Source: Prevotella sp. oral taxon 299 str. F0039
GTDB taxonomy: Bacteria > Bacteroidota > Bacteroidia > Bacteroidales > Bacteroidaceae
NCBI RefSeq assembly: GCF_000163055.2
Contig: NC_022111.1
Location: forward strand, 186,001 to 250,000
Direction of reading: 5' to 3'
DNA: 64,000 nucleotides
The notes beneath the pieces were generated by a model. It worked only from the letters and a program-made list of their open reading frames with translations, made no database searches and was not told where the DNA came from. Position numbers and translations under genes: made by a program. Shown here in pieces: positions 44,232 through 52,704 of this stretch. Positions within the stretch are counted from its first letter, which is position 1, and every line of letters begins with the position of its first letter.

Positions 44232-46679
44232 ATGAACAAACAAATGAAAAGAACATTCGTTATCGCATTAACAATGTTATCAAGTGTTGTGTTTTCGAAT
44301 GCAAATCCTATTACAAAAGGACAGGCATTGAACATTGCTTCTAAATATATTAGCAACCCAACGCTGTCGAACAATACACCTAAAACACGCTCATTAAAAG
44401 CAAATGAGCAACCAGCTTATTATATTTTCACCAGCTCTAACGATGATAAGTTCGTTATTGTATCAGGAGAAAGCAAGCTAAACGAAGTGGTAGCTTATGG
44501 AGATAAGATGTCGAAAGACGAAAGTAAGCAATCACCCTACTTCAAACAGTTCTTAAAAGACTATGAAAGAGTGGTGAAAGCAGTACGTAGCAATACCATA
44601 CAAGCTTCAACCACACCAAGCCAACTCAAACGAAAAGTAGAACCATTGCTAACTTGTAAGTGGAGTCAATACTTTCCATTTAATAAGTATACACTTGTAA
44701 TCGATGGTAAAACAACCCCTACTGGCTGTGTAGCCACTGCCACTGCACAAGTGATGTATCATCATAAATGGCCAAAAAATCGCCCTACTGATTACATTAG
44801 TACAACGAAAAGTGAGGCTTGGAAGAGTAGTACTTACTTTTGGGAAGATATGAAAGACACAGAATCTCAAATGTTTTCAAGTCGTTCTCAAGATGCAGTT
44901 GGAGTATTGATGCGTGACATTGGTAGTGCAGTTAGAATGAGATATTATCATAAAGGAAGTGATTCTAACTTGGAAAACGCATGCAATGCCCTTCGCCATA
45001 CATTTGATTATACCGTGCGATATCTTGTTAAAGACGTTCTACCTGCAAATGAATTTCTAAAAGAAGTGATGCAAGAGTTATCTGATGGGTATCCTGTTTT
45101 AGTTGTAGGAGGGCCTCATGCCTTTGTTTATGACGGCTATGATGAGCAAGGATTTATACACACTAACTGGGGTTGGGGTGGTCAAGAAGACGGCTATTTC
45201 GATATAAATACCGTTTATTTAAATGTTTCTGGATTTGCACTTAGTGGTACTTTCTGGGACGATATTTCTGTTGTATTTGCACATCCAAACAATGGAATAG
45301 CAACTCCTTTCAAGGATATAGAACGTGCTTTATATGCTCGTTTAACCACAACATTTACTATTAATAAAACACAAGGAGCACGAAACGAGAGCTTTTCTGC
45401 AGAAGTTAAAAGGGTAGGAGCATATAGTTCTGCGAAAGAAGGCTTAGGAGTATTCACTGGAAAGGTTGGTATTGCGCTCTATAATGATCAAAATAAGCGA
45501 GTAAAAATATTCAATTTAAATAGTAATAATATTCCATGGGCCACTATTTTCACCACATTTAATTTTGAAATAAACGACATTAATTTTGAAGGATTGCCCA
45601 ATGGTAACTATCGTTTAGTGCCTGTTTACTCAGAAATGCTTGATCCTGTAACAAAAGAAAATGGTGAATGGAAACCCATTAACTATGCTAATGAGATACA
45701 AGTGGAGCTTACATCAACTGAAGTTCGTATGAATGAGAACAATCCTAAAAATGATGTAACAATGGAAAAGGCACCAAGCGTGCTTGTTCCTTTCTATGAA
45801 GATTCAGGTTTGGCTGCTTTTAGCTTTACAATGTACAACCCAGGCCGTGAAGAAGTGCGTGGTGACTTGGTGATGACACTGAAAAACAAGGCAACCAACG
45901 AAGAGTTTAACGGATATTTGCAAACTCCTAATGTGGTAGCTCAACGTCTTGGACATACCTCTTTCACTATAAGAATGTTGGCACAGTATTATCAATCAGG
46001 TAGAATTGGTAGTTTATCGCCAGGTAAATACGATGTAACCTTTTCTATAAAGGCTAAAAGAAAGGGTTCAAAAGAGGTGGTTGTTCCTATCAAAATGCAA
46101 AAGCCTTTTGAAGTAGAAGTATTTCCAAAAGTGAGCCAAGGAGCAATTGAATTTAATTATGTAGACTTCCTTGTAGATGGTAAAGAAGCTAATTATAGCA
46201 CCTTCGAACTAAGTAAAATAAATCAAATGGGTTTGCAGGTACATTCAAAATTAACAGGTTGGCTTATTAGTAAAGGTTATCAAGGGCCACTATATTATCG
46301 TTTGTACGACCTAACTGCAGATAAATGGATAGAGGTAGGCTCATTAAATAACGTGCATTTGCCTTATGGATATCTAAAGAATGTTGCGTCAACACGCATC
46401 ACTTTTCCTGCTTCAAAATTAGAAGCTAATCACTCTTACGAAGTACATATTGAGATAGAACGAAACGGAAGGCGTGAAGATGTTTGGAATGTCAATACAT
46501 TCCGTAATACATTCCACGTTGTAGATGAATTGAAAGCCACAGGTATTGGCTCGCTCGAAAGCGAAAGCAAAGCTCAAAAGCAAATTTATAACGTTCAAGG
46601 AGTGCGCCAAACACAAGATTGGGACGCCCTTCCTGCAGGCATCTATATTGTAGATGGTAAAAAAGTGATGAAGAAATAA
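44232..46679 (+). CDS. Secreted C10 family cysteine protease (interpain/streptopain-like)
   Basis: This 815-residue secreted protease has a signal peptide (about residues 1-25), a propeptide of SpeB type (to about residue 150), and a C10 catalytic domain with Cys166 in PTGCVATATAQVMYH and His296 in GGPHAFVYDGYD, followed by HTNWGWGGQEDGYF. Three or so beta-sandwich domains follow. A C-terminal sorting-like tail (IYNVQGVRQTQ, then LPAGIYIVDGKKVMKK) resembles type IX secretion signals. Prevotella interpain A of this class degrades complement and haem proteins. The substrate here is unknown. Confidence 0.92.
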   Translation: MNKQMKRTFVIALTMLSSVVFSNANPITKGQALNIASKYISNPTLSNNTPKTRSLKANEQPAYYIFTSSNDDKFVIVSGESKLNEVVAYGDKMSKDESKQSPYFKQFLKDYERVVKAVRSNTIQASTTPSQLKRKVEPLLTCKWSQYFPFNKYTLVIDGKTTPTGCVATATAQVMYHHKWPKNRPTDYISTTKSEAWKSSTYFWEDMKDTESQMFSSRSQDAVGVLMRDIGSAVRMRYYHKGSDSNLENACNALRHTFDYTVRYLVKDVLPANEFLKEVMQELSDGYPVLVVGGPHAFVYDGYDEQGFIHTNWGWGGQEDGYFDINTVYLNVSGFALSGTFWDDISVVFAHPNNGIATPFKDIERALYARLTTTFTINKTQGARNESFSAEVKRVGAYSSAKEGLGVFTGKVGIALYNDQNKRVKIFNLNSNNIPWATIFTTFNFEINDINFEGLPNGNYRLVPVYSEMLDPVTKENGEWKPINYANEIQVELTSTEVRMNENNPKNDVTMEKAPSVLVPFYEDSGLAAFSFTMYNPGREEVRGDLVMTLKNKATNEEFNGYLQTPNVVAQRLGHTSFTIRMLAQYYQSGRIGSLSPGKYDVTFSIKAKRKGSKEVVVPIKMQKPFEVEVFPKVSQGAIEFNYVDFLVDGKEANYSTFELSKINQMGLQVHSKLTGWLISKGYQGPLYYRLYDLTADKWIEVGSLNNVHLPYGYLKNVASTRITFPASKLEANHSYEVHIEIERNGRREDVWNVNTFRNTFHVVDELKATGIGSLESESKAQKQIYNVQGVRQTQDWDALPAGIYIVDGKKVMKK

Positions 46680-46721
46680 ATCAAAATAGATTTACTCTTC
46701 AATTAAGTAATAAAAGGTTTA

Positions 46722-46755
46722 AAAGGTTGTCTTTATGTAAATAGAGACAACCTTT
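46722..46755 (+). terminator. Terminator after the C10 protease
   Basis: Perfect 11-bp stem (AAAGGTTGTCT and complement 46745-46755), 12-nt loop, T-run after. Confidence 0.9.
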
Positions 46756-46793
46756 TTTTGATGTTGCCACCCAAAGTGAAATAGAAGCAAGCC

Positions 46794-46881
46794 AAAAGCT
46801 ATGCTATTGCATAGTAAAAGCATTGCTCTTAGACTCTAATAGCAGTGACTTTGCAACGCAAACGCATTGAGTTTTGAAAGC
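46794..46881 (+). repeat. 22-bp tandem repeat array, 4 units
   Basis: Units begin AAAAGCTATG 46794, AAAAGCATTG 46816, AATAGCAGTG 46838 and AAACGCATTG 46860; all three spacings are exactly 22 although the units have diverged. Confidence 0.8.
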
Positions 46882-47009
46882 GATGAAAAGGACTTGAAAA
46901 TGTAACTACATCTTTCTTCTTTTCCTGCTATCGTCTTTCTCTTATCGTAAATTGATGCTGTTGGGGCTATAAAAACTCTTATCTCAACTCTTTACCAAAA
47001 AAATATTTA

Positions 47010-47017
47010 TACTTTTG
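47010..47017 (+). promoter_or_regulatory. -7 box upstream of a small membrane protein gene
   Basis: TACTTTTG matching TAnnTTTG, 29 bp before ATG 47047. Confidence 0.65.
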
Positions 47018-47046
47018 TATTTGAAATCATTCCCCAAAATAACGCA

Positions 47047-47301
47047 ATGCCCTCTTTTTTCAGTAAAATAAAAAACAAACTTCAACAACTTTCATTCCGA
47101 ACAGGTGTCATCGTAACACTTTGTTGCATTCCTTTTTACATCTTATCGTTTGCGCAAATGGCTCTCGATATCGACGTAAAAACAAAAGGAATTCTTTGGG
47201 TTGTGCTCTTTGGACTTGCCAAAACATTTCAATATACTGGCTTAACTATTTTAGGAGTAGAAGGTTATAAGCGATTGAAGCAATATTTTAAGAAAAAATA
47301 G
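47047..47301 (+). CDS. Small membrane protein of unknown function
   Basis: This 84-residue basic protein has an amphipathic N-terminus (FFSKIKNKLQQL) and two transmembrane helices (about residues 19-38 and 46-68), ending in a Lys-rich tail (RLKQYFKKK). It has its own -7 box. Similar short proteins occur in Bacteroidales, but I know no function. Confidence 0.65.
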   Translation: MPSFFSKIKNKLQQLSFRTGVIVTLCCIPFYILSFAQMALDIDVKTKGILWVVLFGLAKTFQYTGLTILGVEGYKRLKQYFKKK

Positions 47302-47416
47302 AGAGAGCAATTGCAGGGCTAAGGCAGGTGAAAGGCAGTGCTAAACGAAAAGTAAAAACTTTGCTTTTGTGTAATAAAAAAATCAAAAGCATAGAGGTGT
47401 TTTCCAAATAAAATAC

Positions 47417-47424
47417 TATATTTG
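47417..47424 (+). promoter_or_regulatory. -7 box of ilvA
   Basis: TATATTTG matches TAnnTTTG; it overlaps the GTG at 47424 and stands 2 bp before ATG 47427, which argues that the true start is ATG 47448. Confidence 0.6.
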
Positions 47425-47447
47425 TGATGATAAAAGCCAATAAATCT

Positions 47448-48647
47448 ATGCTCACTATTGATAAATTCTATAATGCACGTATAGTACTCGATAATATCTT
47501 ACGCAAAACCGATTTAGTGCATACTAAAAAGGTGAATACTACATGCGAAGTGTATCTTAAACCCGAGTGTTTACAACGCACAGGATCGTTTAAAATAAGG
47601 GGAGCTTACTATAAAATGTCGCAGCTTTCGAACGAAGAAAAGGCGAAAGGTGTGGTTGCTTGCTCGGCAGGAAACCACGCTCAGGGAGTGGCTTTGGGTG
47701 CAACTTCGATGGGAATAAAATCCTTAATATGCCTACCAGAAGCGGCTCCGATGAGTAAAGTAGAAGCAACAAGACAACTAGGAGCAGAGATTTGTTTAGT
47801 GCCAGGAGTGTATGATGATGCCTATAATCGTGCTCTTGCTATGAGAGACGAGTTTGGTTATACCTTTATTCATCCTTTTAACGACGAGAATGTTATTGCA
47901 GGTCAGGGTACTATTGCATTGGAAATTCTCGAAGAGTTACCCGATGTAGATATGATTGTGGTGCCTATAGGAGGCGGAGGGCTTATTTCTGGAGTGGCTT
48001 ATGCAGCTAAAACGTTGAATCCTAACATTAAAATATATGGCGTTCAGGCAGAAAATGCAGCCAGTATGGTTAGAAGTTTAGAAGCTAAAAAGCCAGTTCT
48101 TTTAAACTCTGTGAGTACTCTTGCAGACGGAATCGCCGTTAAGCAGCCAGGAGATATAACCTTTGACATTTGCTCGAACTATGTTGATGGGGTAGTAACT
48201 GTTAGTGAAGAAGAGATTTGTGCTGCCATATTGCGATTGATTGAGAAAAAGAAAATGGTGGCAGAGGGTGCTGGTGCTGTTGCTGTTGCAGCGGTGATGT
48301 TTGACAAAATACCTGTTAAAGGCAAAAAAGTAGTGTGTCTTGTTAGTGGAGGTAACATTGATGTAACAACACTCGGTCGTGTGATTAGCAGCGGATTGAT
48401 AGCCAGTGGTCGCCTATGCTCAATACATGTTGAAGTGAATGACCAACCTGGTACTCTTGCACAAACATGTGCTATCGTGTCAAAATTAGGCGCAAACATC
48501 ATAAGTGTGCATCACGACAGAACAATGAGCAAAGGAAATGTAAGGGCATGTGTGGTGAAACTTACCGCAGAAACACGCAATGAGGAGCATCTTCTCGAAA
48601 TAAAATCAACCTTAAAGAAAATGGGGTTCAATGTAGTGAATGATTAA
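47448..48647 (+). CDS. ilvA: Threonine ammonia-lyase (threonine deaminase)
   Basis: Start ATG 47448 is chosen because of the promoter box at 47417; ATG 47427 is the alternative. The 399-residue PLP enzyme converts threonine to 2-oxobutanoate and ammonia. PLP Lys49 lies in RTGSFKIRGAYY, the phosphate-binding loop is GGGGLIS, and the C-terminal ACT-like domain begins near residue 325 (CSIHVEVNDQPGTLAQTCAI). The ACT domain and length fit the allosteric short IlvA/TdcB-ACT type. The next gene, ridA, encodes the enzyme that disposes of its reactive enamine product. Confidence 0.93.
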   Translation: MLTIDKFYNARIVLDNILRKTDLVHTKKVNTTCEVYLKPECLQRTGSFKIRGAYYKMSQLSNEEKAKGVVACSAGNHAQGVALGATSMGIKSLICLPEAAPMSKVEATRQLGAEICLVPGVYDDAYNRALAMRDEFGYTFIHPFNDENVIAGQGTIALEILEELPDVDMIVVPIGGGGLISGVAYAAKTLNPNIKIYGVQAENAASMVRSLEAKKPVLLNSVSTLADGIAVKQPGDITFDICSNYVDGVVTVSEEEICAAILRLIEKKKMVAEGAGAVAVAAVMFDKIPVKGKKVVCLVSGGNIDVTTLGRVISSGLIASGRLCSIHVEVNDQPGTLAQTCAIVSKLGANIISVHHDRTMSKGNVRACVVKLTAETRNEEHLLEIKSTLKKMGFNVVND

Positions 48648-48741
48648 TCGTGCTGTGACAAGATCATCATTTTTAGGTATTACATCGCAGTTTAGAATAT
48701 CTTAGATAAACAATATAATCAATAAAGATAAAAAATCAATT

Positions 48742-49119
48742 ATGAAAACAATTCAAACAACTAAGGCTCCAGCCGCAATTGGACCTTATAGTCAAGCCGT
48801 AGAAGCTAATGGTTTTGTGTTTGCTTCAGGACAATTAGGTATTAATCCTGCTACAGGAGAATTCGTAGAGGGAGATGTTCAAGCTCAAACTCGCCAAGCA
48901 TTGACCAATGCTCGTGCTATAATGAATGAGGCAGGACTCGATCTAAACAACGTAATTAAAACAACAGTATTCTTAAGTGATATGGCAAACTTTGTTGCAA
49001 TGAACGAAATCTATTCAGAGTTCTTTAGCGAACCATATCCTGCTCGTTCTGCTGTGGCTGTGAAAACACTTCCAAAGAACGCTCTTGTAGAAGTTGAATG
49101 TATAGCTGTTCGCCCCTAA
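48742..49119 (+). CDS. ridA: RidA family reactive enamine/imine deaminase
   Basis: The 125-residue RidA (YjgF/YER057c) protein hydrolyses 2-aminoacrylate and related imines released by PLP enzymes such as threonine deaminase. It has the N-terminal GPYSQAVEANGFVFASGQLG, the active-site Arg in PARSAVAVKTLPK and EVECIAV at the end. It forms trimers. Genetic neighbourhood with ilvA matches the biochemistry, since RidA clears the enamine that IlvA makes. Confidence 0.95.
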   Translation: MKTIQTTKAPAAIGPYSQAVEANGFVFASGQLGINPATGEFVEGDVQAQTRQALTNARAIMNEAGLDLNNVIKTTVFLSDMANFVAMNEIYSEFFSEPYPARSAVAVKTLPKNALVEVECIAVRP

Positions 49120-49143
49120 TTATCTATATATAAAATAGGTGTT

Positions 49144-49190
49144 TGCCATCAATTCTTTTGTGAAAAATCAGCATAAAAGGGTTGATGGCA
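49144..49190 (+). terminator. Hairpin terminator after ridA
   Basis: TGCCATCAA (49144-49152) pairs with 49182-49190; TTTTATTTT follows. Confidence 0.75.
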
Positions 49191-49226
49191 TTTTATTTTG
49201 CATTTAATATATTTTTAACATTCTTC

Positions 49227-49331
49227 TTGCAAATGGTTATTTTTATTGCATTTTGGGCTATTTTGCAATGTGGAGTTTGCAAAATCATAACTTGTAGGTA
49301 TTGTGTATATGTATAATTATATATACTTTTG
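49227..49331 (+). promoter_or_regulatory. pflB promoter with upstream TTGCAA repeats
   Basis: -33 TTG 49301-49303 and -7 TACTTTTG 49324-49331 with a 20-bp spacer; ATG is 97 bp downstream. Three TTGCAA palindromes (49227, 49263, 49277) lie upstream; a regulator-binding role is a guess. Confidence 0.65.
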
Positions 49332-49428
49332 CACTGCAATTTGATGATAAAATCAACAATTGTAACGAAAAATAAAACAGAAAGTACTTTCGAGTACGCA
49401 TTTAATAACAAAATAAATACAACTCAAA

Positions 49429-51678
49429 ATGAAGAACGAATGGAGAGGATTTAAAGGCAATCACTGGACAGAAGATGTTGATGTTCGTGCCTTTATCCAA
49501 GATAACTACACCGCTTATGATGGTAATGCTGATTTCTTAGCAGGTCCAACAGAAGCAACAGATAAGCTTTGGACACTACTCCAAGGCCTTCAAAAAGAAG
49601 AAAGAGCAAAAGGTGGAGTTCTTGATATGGAAACAAAAGTCGTGTCAAGTATGACTGCTTATCCTGCAGCTTATATGGGCGAAGGAACCAAAGAACTTGA
49701 GAAGATTGTTGGATTGCAAACAGATAAGCCTCTAAAACGTGCATTTATGCCTTATGGAGGTATTAAGATGGCAGAGCAAGCTTGTACTACTTATGGTTAC
49801 GAACCAGCTCCTGAACTTCATAAAATATTTACAGAATACCACAAAACTCACAACGAAGGGGTATTTGATGCATACACAGACGAAATGAAATTGGTGCGTC
49901 ATAACCACATATTAACAGGTCTTCCCGACACTTATGGACGTGGACGTATCGTTGGAGACTATCGTCGTGTAGCTTTATATGGTGTTGATTTCTTAATCGA
50001 TAAAAAGAAAGCAGACCTTAGAAACACAGGATGTGGCGTGATGACTGATGAGATTATCCGTCTAAGAGAAGAAATATCTATGCAAATAAAGGCCTTGAAG
50101 GAAATGAAAGAAATGGCTCTTATTTACGGATATGATATCTCTCGTCCTGCAATGAATGCACATGAGGCTGTGCAATGGCTATACTTTGGCTATTTGTCTG
50201 CTATTAAAACACAGAACGGAGCAGCGATGTCGGTTGGTCGTATCTCTACTTTCTTGGACATATATATCCAACGTGACATGGAAGAAGGTACTCTAACAGA
50301 AAGCGAAGCACAAGAACTTATCGACCACTTGGTAATGAAATTCCGTATGGTTAAGTTCGCTCGTATCCCTTCTTACAATCAACTTTTCTCTGGAGATCCT
50401 ATCTGGGCGACCCTAGAAATGGCGGGAATGGGTATGGATGGACGTTCAATGGTTACAAAGAACGATTTCCGTTTCCTTCATACTCTTGAGAATATGGGTC
50501 CTTCTCCTGAACCAAACTTAACCGTATTGTATTGCTCTCGTCTTCCAGAAGGATTCAAACAATATGCGTCTAAAATCTCAGTTACAACCAGTTCAATACA
50601 ATATGAGAACGATGATGTAATGCGTCCGATATGGGGAGACGATTATTCTATCTGCTGTTGTGTATCTGCAACACAGACAGGAAAGGAGATGCAGTTCTTT
50701 GGAGCACGTGCAAATCTAGCTAAATGTTTGTTATATGCAGTGTCAGGAGGCGTTGATGAGAAGACAAAAGAACAATGCGGACCTGCTTATAGACCAATTT
50801 CTGGAGATGTATTGAACTATGATGAGTTCCTACCTAGATTCATTGATATGATGGAATGGTTAGCTGGTATTTATGTAAATACCCTTAACTTGATTCATTA
50901 TATGCACGACAAGTACTTCTATGAGGCTGCAGAATTAGCGTTAATCGATACTAATGTGCGCAGAACTTTTGCGACAGGAATCGCTGGTTTCAGTCATGTC
51001 GTAGACAGTTTGTGTGCTATTAAATATGCAAAAGTAAGCATTATCAGAGATGAGAACGGCTTACCTGTAGACTTTAAGACTGAAGGTGAGTTCCCAAAAT
51101 ATGGTAATGATGATGACAGAGCTGATGACATTGCAGTATGGTTGTTGAAGACTTTCATGACAATGATACGTCGTCACCACACATATCGTGATTCAGAAGC
51201 AACAACAAGTATTCTAACTATCACCTCAAATGTGGTATATGGTAAGGCAACAGGTAACACTCCTGATGGAAGAAGAGCTGGAGCTCCATTCGCTCCAGGT
51301 GCAAATCCATCTTATGGAGCAGAGAAAAACGGTCTACTTGCATCGTTAAACTCAACTGCTAAGCTTCCTTATGAATACGCACTTGATGGTATTTCAAATA
51401 CACAAACAATCAGTCCTACTACTTTAGGACACACAGAAGAGGAACAAGTAGAAACGCTTGTGAACGTAATGGATGGTTACTTCGATCGTGGCGCACACCA
51501 TTTGAACGTGAATGTCTTTGGTGTTGAAAAGCTAATCGATTGTATGGAGCACCCAGAAAAAGAAGAATATGCAAACTTTACTATTCGTGTCAGCGGATAT
51601 GCAGTGAAGTTTATCGACCTAACTCGTGAGCAACAATTAGACGTTATCGCACGTCAAGCTCATGGACGTATGGCATAA
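49429..51678 (+). CDS. pflB: Pyruvate formate-lyase (formate C-acetyltransferase)
   Basis: This 749-residue glycyl-radical enzyme splits pyruvate to acetyl-CoA and formate in anaerobic fermentation. The active-site cysteine pair is in [12 protein letters not shown] (three consecutive Cys), and the glycyl radical site is in [12 protein letters not shown] near the C-terminus. Length and motifs are normal. The activase gene follows in the same direction, separated by a terminator-like hairpin. The 5' leader is about 95 nt, long for this genome. Confidence 0.97.
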   Translation: MKNEWRGFKGNHWTEDVDVRAFIQDNYTAYDGNADFLAGPTEATDKLWTLLQGLQKEERAKGGVLDMETKVVSSMTAYPAAYMGEGTKELEKIVGLQTDKPLKRAFMPYGGIKMAEQACTTYGYEPAPELHKIFTEYHKTHNEGVFDAYTDEMKLVRHNHILTGLPDTYGRGRIVGDYRRVALYGVDFLIDKKKADLRNTGCGVMTDEIIRLREEISMQIKALKEMKEMALIYGYDISRPAMNAHEAVQWLYFGYLSAIKTQNGAAMSVGRISTFLDIYIQRDMEEGTLTESEAQELIDHLVMKFRMVKFARIPSYNQLFSGDPIWATLEMAGMGMDGRSMVTKNDFRFLHTLENMGPSPEPNLTVLYCSRLPEGFKQYASKISVTTSSIQYENDDVMRPIWGDDYSICCCVSATQTGKEMQFFGARANLAKCLLYAVSGGVDEKTKEQCGPAYRPISGDVLNYDEFLPRFIDMMEWLAGIYVNTLNLIHYMHDKYFYEAAELALIDTNVRRTFATGIAGFSHVVDSLCAIKYAKVSIIRDENGLPVDFKTEGEFPKYGNDDDRADDIAVWLLKTFMTMIRRHHTYRDSEATTSILTITSNVVYGKATGNTPDGRRAGAPFAPGANPSYGAEKNGLLASLNSTAKLPYEYALDGISNTQTISPTTLGHTEEEQVETLVNVMDGYFDRGAHHLNVNVFGVEKLIDCMEHPEKEEYANFTIRVSGYAVKFIDLTREQQLDVIARQAHGRMA

Positions 51679-51703
51679 TAGCCTTTGGTTGTATAACAAT
51701 ATT

Positions 51704-51739
51704 AAAGTGCAAAGGCTTGAAATACAGTCTTTGCACTTT
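51704..51739 (+). terminator. Terminator/attenuator between pflB and pflA
   Basis: A perfect 11-bp stem (AAAGTGCAAAG and complement 51729-51739), 14-nt loop, then TCTTTT. Likely reduces pflA expression relative to pflB. Confidence 0.8.
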
Positions 51740-51835
51740 TCTTTTTATGTCGGATACTTGCTCCTGTGGCAGGTTATTCAAGGCAAAGAATCATATTATA
51801 ACACAAAAACAACACTTTATTTAGTATCTTTCATT

Positions 51836-52564
51836 ATGACAAAAGCTGCAGTACATTCAGTTGAAACCTTTGGGTCTGTTGATGGACCAGGTATTCGTTT
51901 TATCATATTTCTTAAGGGTTGCAAGCTTCGTTGCAGATATTGTCACAACCCAGATACATGGAATCCCGATTCAAAAGATATGCGTTCGGCAGATGAATTG
52001 CTCGAACAGGCTTTGAAATATCGTACTTATTGGGGAAAGAAAGGCGGTATTACGGTTAGTGGAGGAGAGGCTTTATTGCAAATGGACTTTATGATTGAGC
52101 TTTTTAAGAAGGCAAAAAAACTTGGAATTCACACCTGCATAGACACCGCTGCACAACCATTTACAAGAGAAGAACCCTTCTTTAGTAAGTTTAATGAGTT
52201 GATGGAATACACCGACTTATTGTTGTTAGATTTGAAACATATCGATAGTAGCGAACATAAGAAATTGACAGGACGAGAGAATGACAATATTCTCGACTGC
52301 GCTCTGTACCTCTCTGACCTACAAAAACCAGTGTGGATACGGCATGTACTCGTTCCTACTATAACCGATAATGATGAGTATTTGCATCGTTTACGTGCCT
52401 TTATAGATCGATTGAACAATGTAGAACGAGTGGAAGTATTGCCTTATCATGCCTTAGGAGTGTATAAATGGGAACAGATGGGTATTCCTTATACATTGAA
52501 TGAGATTGACTCTCCAGAGCAAGAAAGAGTGGATAATGCTCGCAAGATACTAGGAGCTGTGTAG
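51836..52564 (+). CDS. pflA: Pyruvate formate-lyase activating enzyme (radical SAM)
   Basis: Start ATG 51836 (MTKAAVHSVETFG), 242 residues; an open frame extends upstream to 51662 through the pflB end but lacks family similarity. The radical-SAM cluster motif CKLRCRYC (CxxxCxxC) is in FLKGCKLRCRYCHNPDTW, and TVSGGEALLQ is also present. It installs the glycyl radical on PflB. A near-consensus -7 box (TATCTTTC) lies just before the ATG, suggesting separate weak expression. Confidence 0.95.
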   Translation: MTKAAVHSVETFGSVDGPGIRFIIFLKGCKLRCRYCHNPDTWNPDSKDMRSADELLEQALKYRTYWGKKGGITVSGGEALLQMDFMIELFKKAKKLGIHTCIDTAAQPFTREEPFFSKFNELMEYTDLLLLDLKHIDSSEHKKLTGRENDNILDCALYLSDLQKPVWIRHVLVPTITDNDEYLHRLRAFIDRLNNVERVEVLPYHALGVYKWEQMGIPYTLNEIDSPEQERVDNARKILGAV

Positions 52565-52600
52565 GCACTGCAAAGGAATTGGAAAATAAAAGACATAGAA

Positions 52601-52696
52601 AAAGCTCGAAAGAGATTTCTCATCGGTTACCAAGATATAATAATGTGGGAACCAAAGATAAGGCAAATTGCCTTTAGAGAACCTCTTTCGAGCTTT
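52601..52696. terminator. Long hairpin between pflA and the mannosidase operon
   Basis: AAAGCTCGAAAGAG (52601-52614) pairs exactly with 52683-52696 across a 68-nt loop that contains a smaller hairpin (AAGGCAAATTGCCTT). It lies between converging genes, so probably a bidirectional terminator. Confidence 0.6.
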
Positions 52697-52704
52697 AATT
52701 ATTG

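Larger units (their letters stand above)
46756..47046. other. Intergenic region with repeat array and promoter
   Basis: Contains the 22-bp array at 46794-46881 and a -7 box at 47010; no gene seen. Confidence 0.7.

Noticed and set aside
47340-47395. Another 22-bp repeat array before ilvA
   Set aside because: Related words occur (AAAAACTTTG, AAAAGCATAG) but spacings are 31 and 23, so the phase is not kept.
51662-51835. N-terminal extension of pflA
   Set aside because: It overlaps the pflB end and a terminator hairpin; the family starts at ATG 51836.
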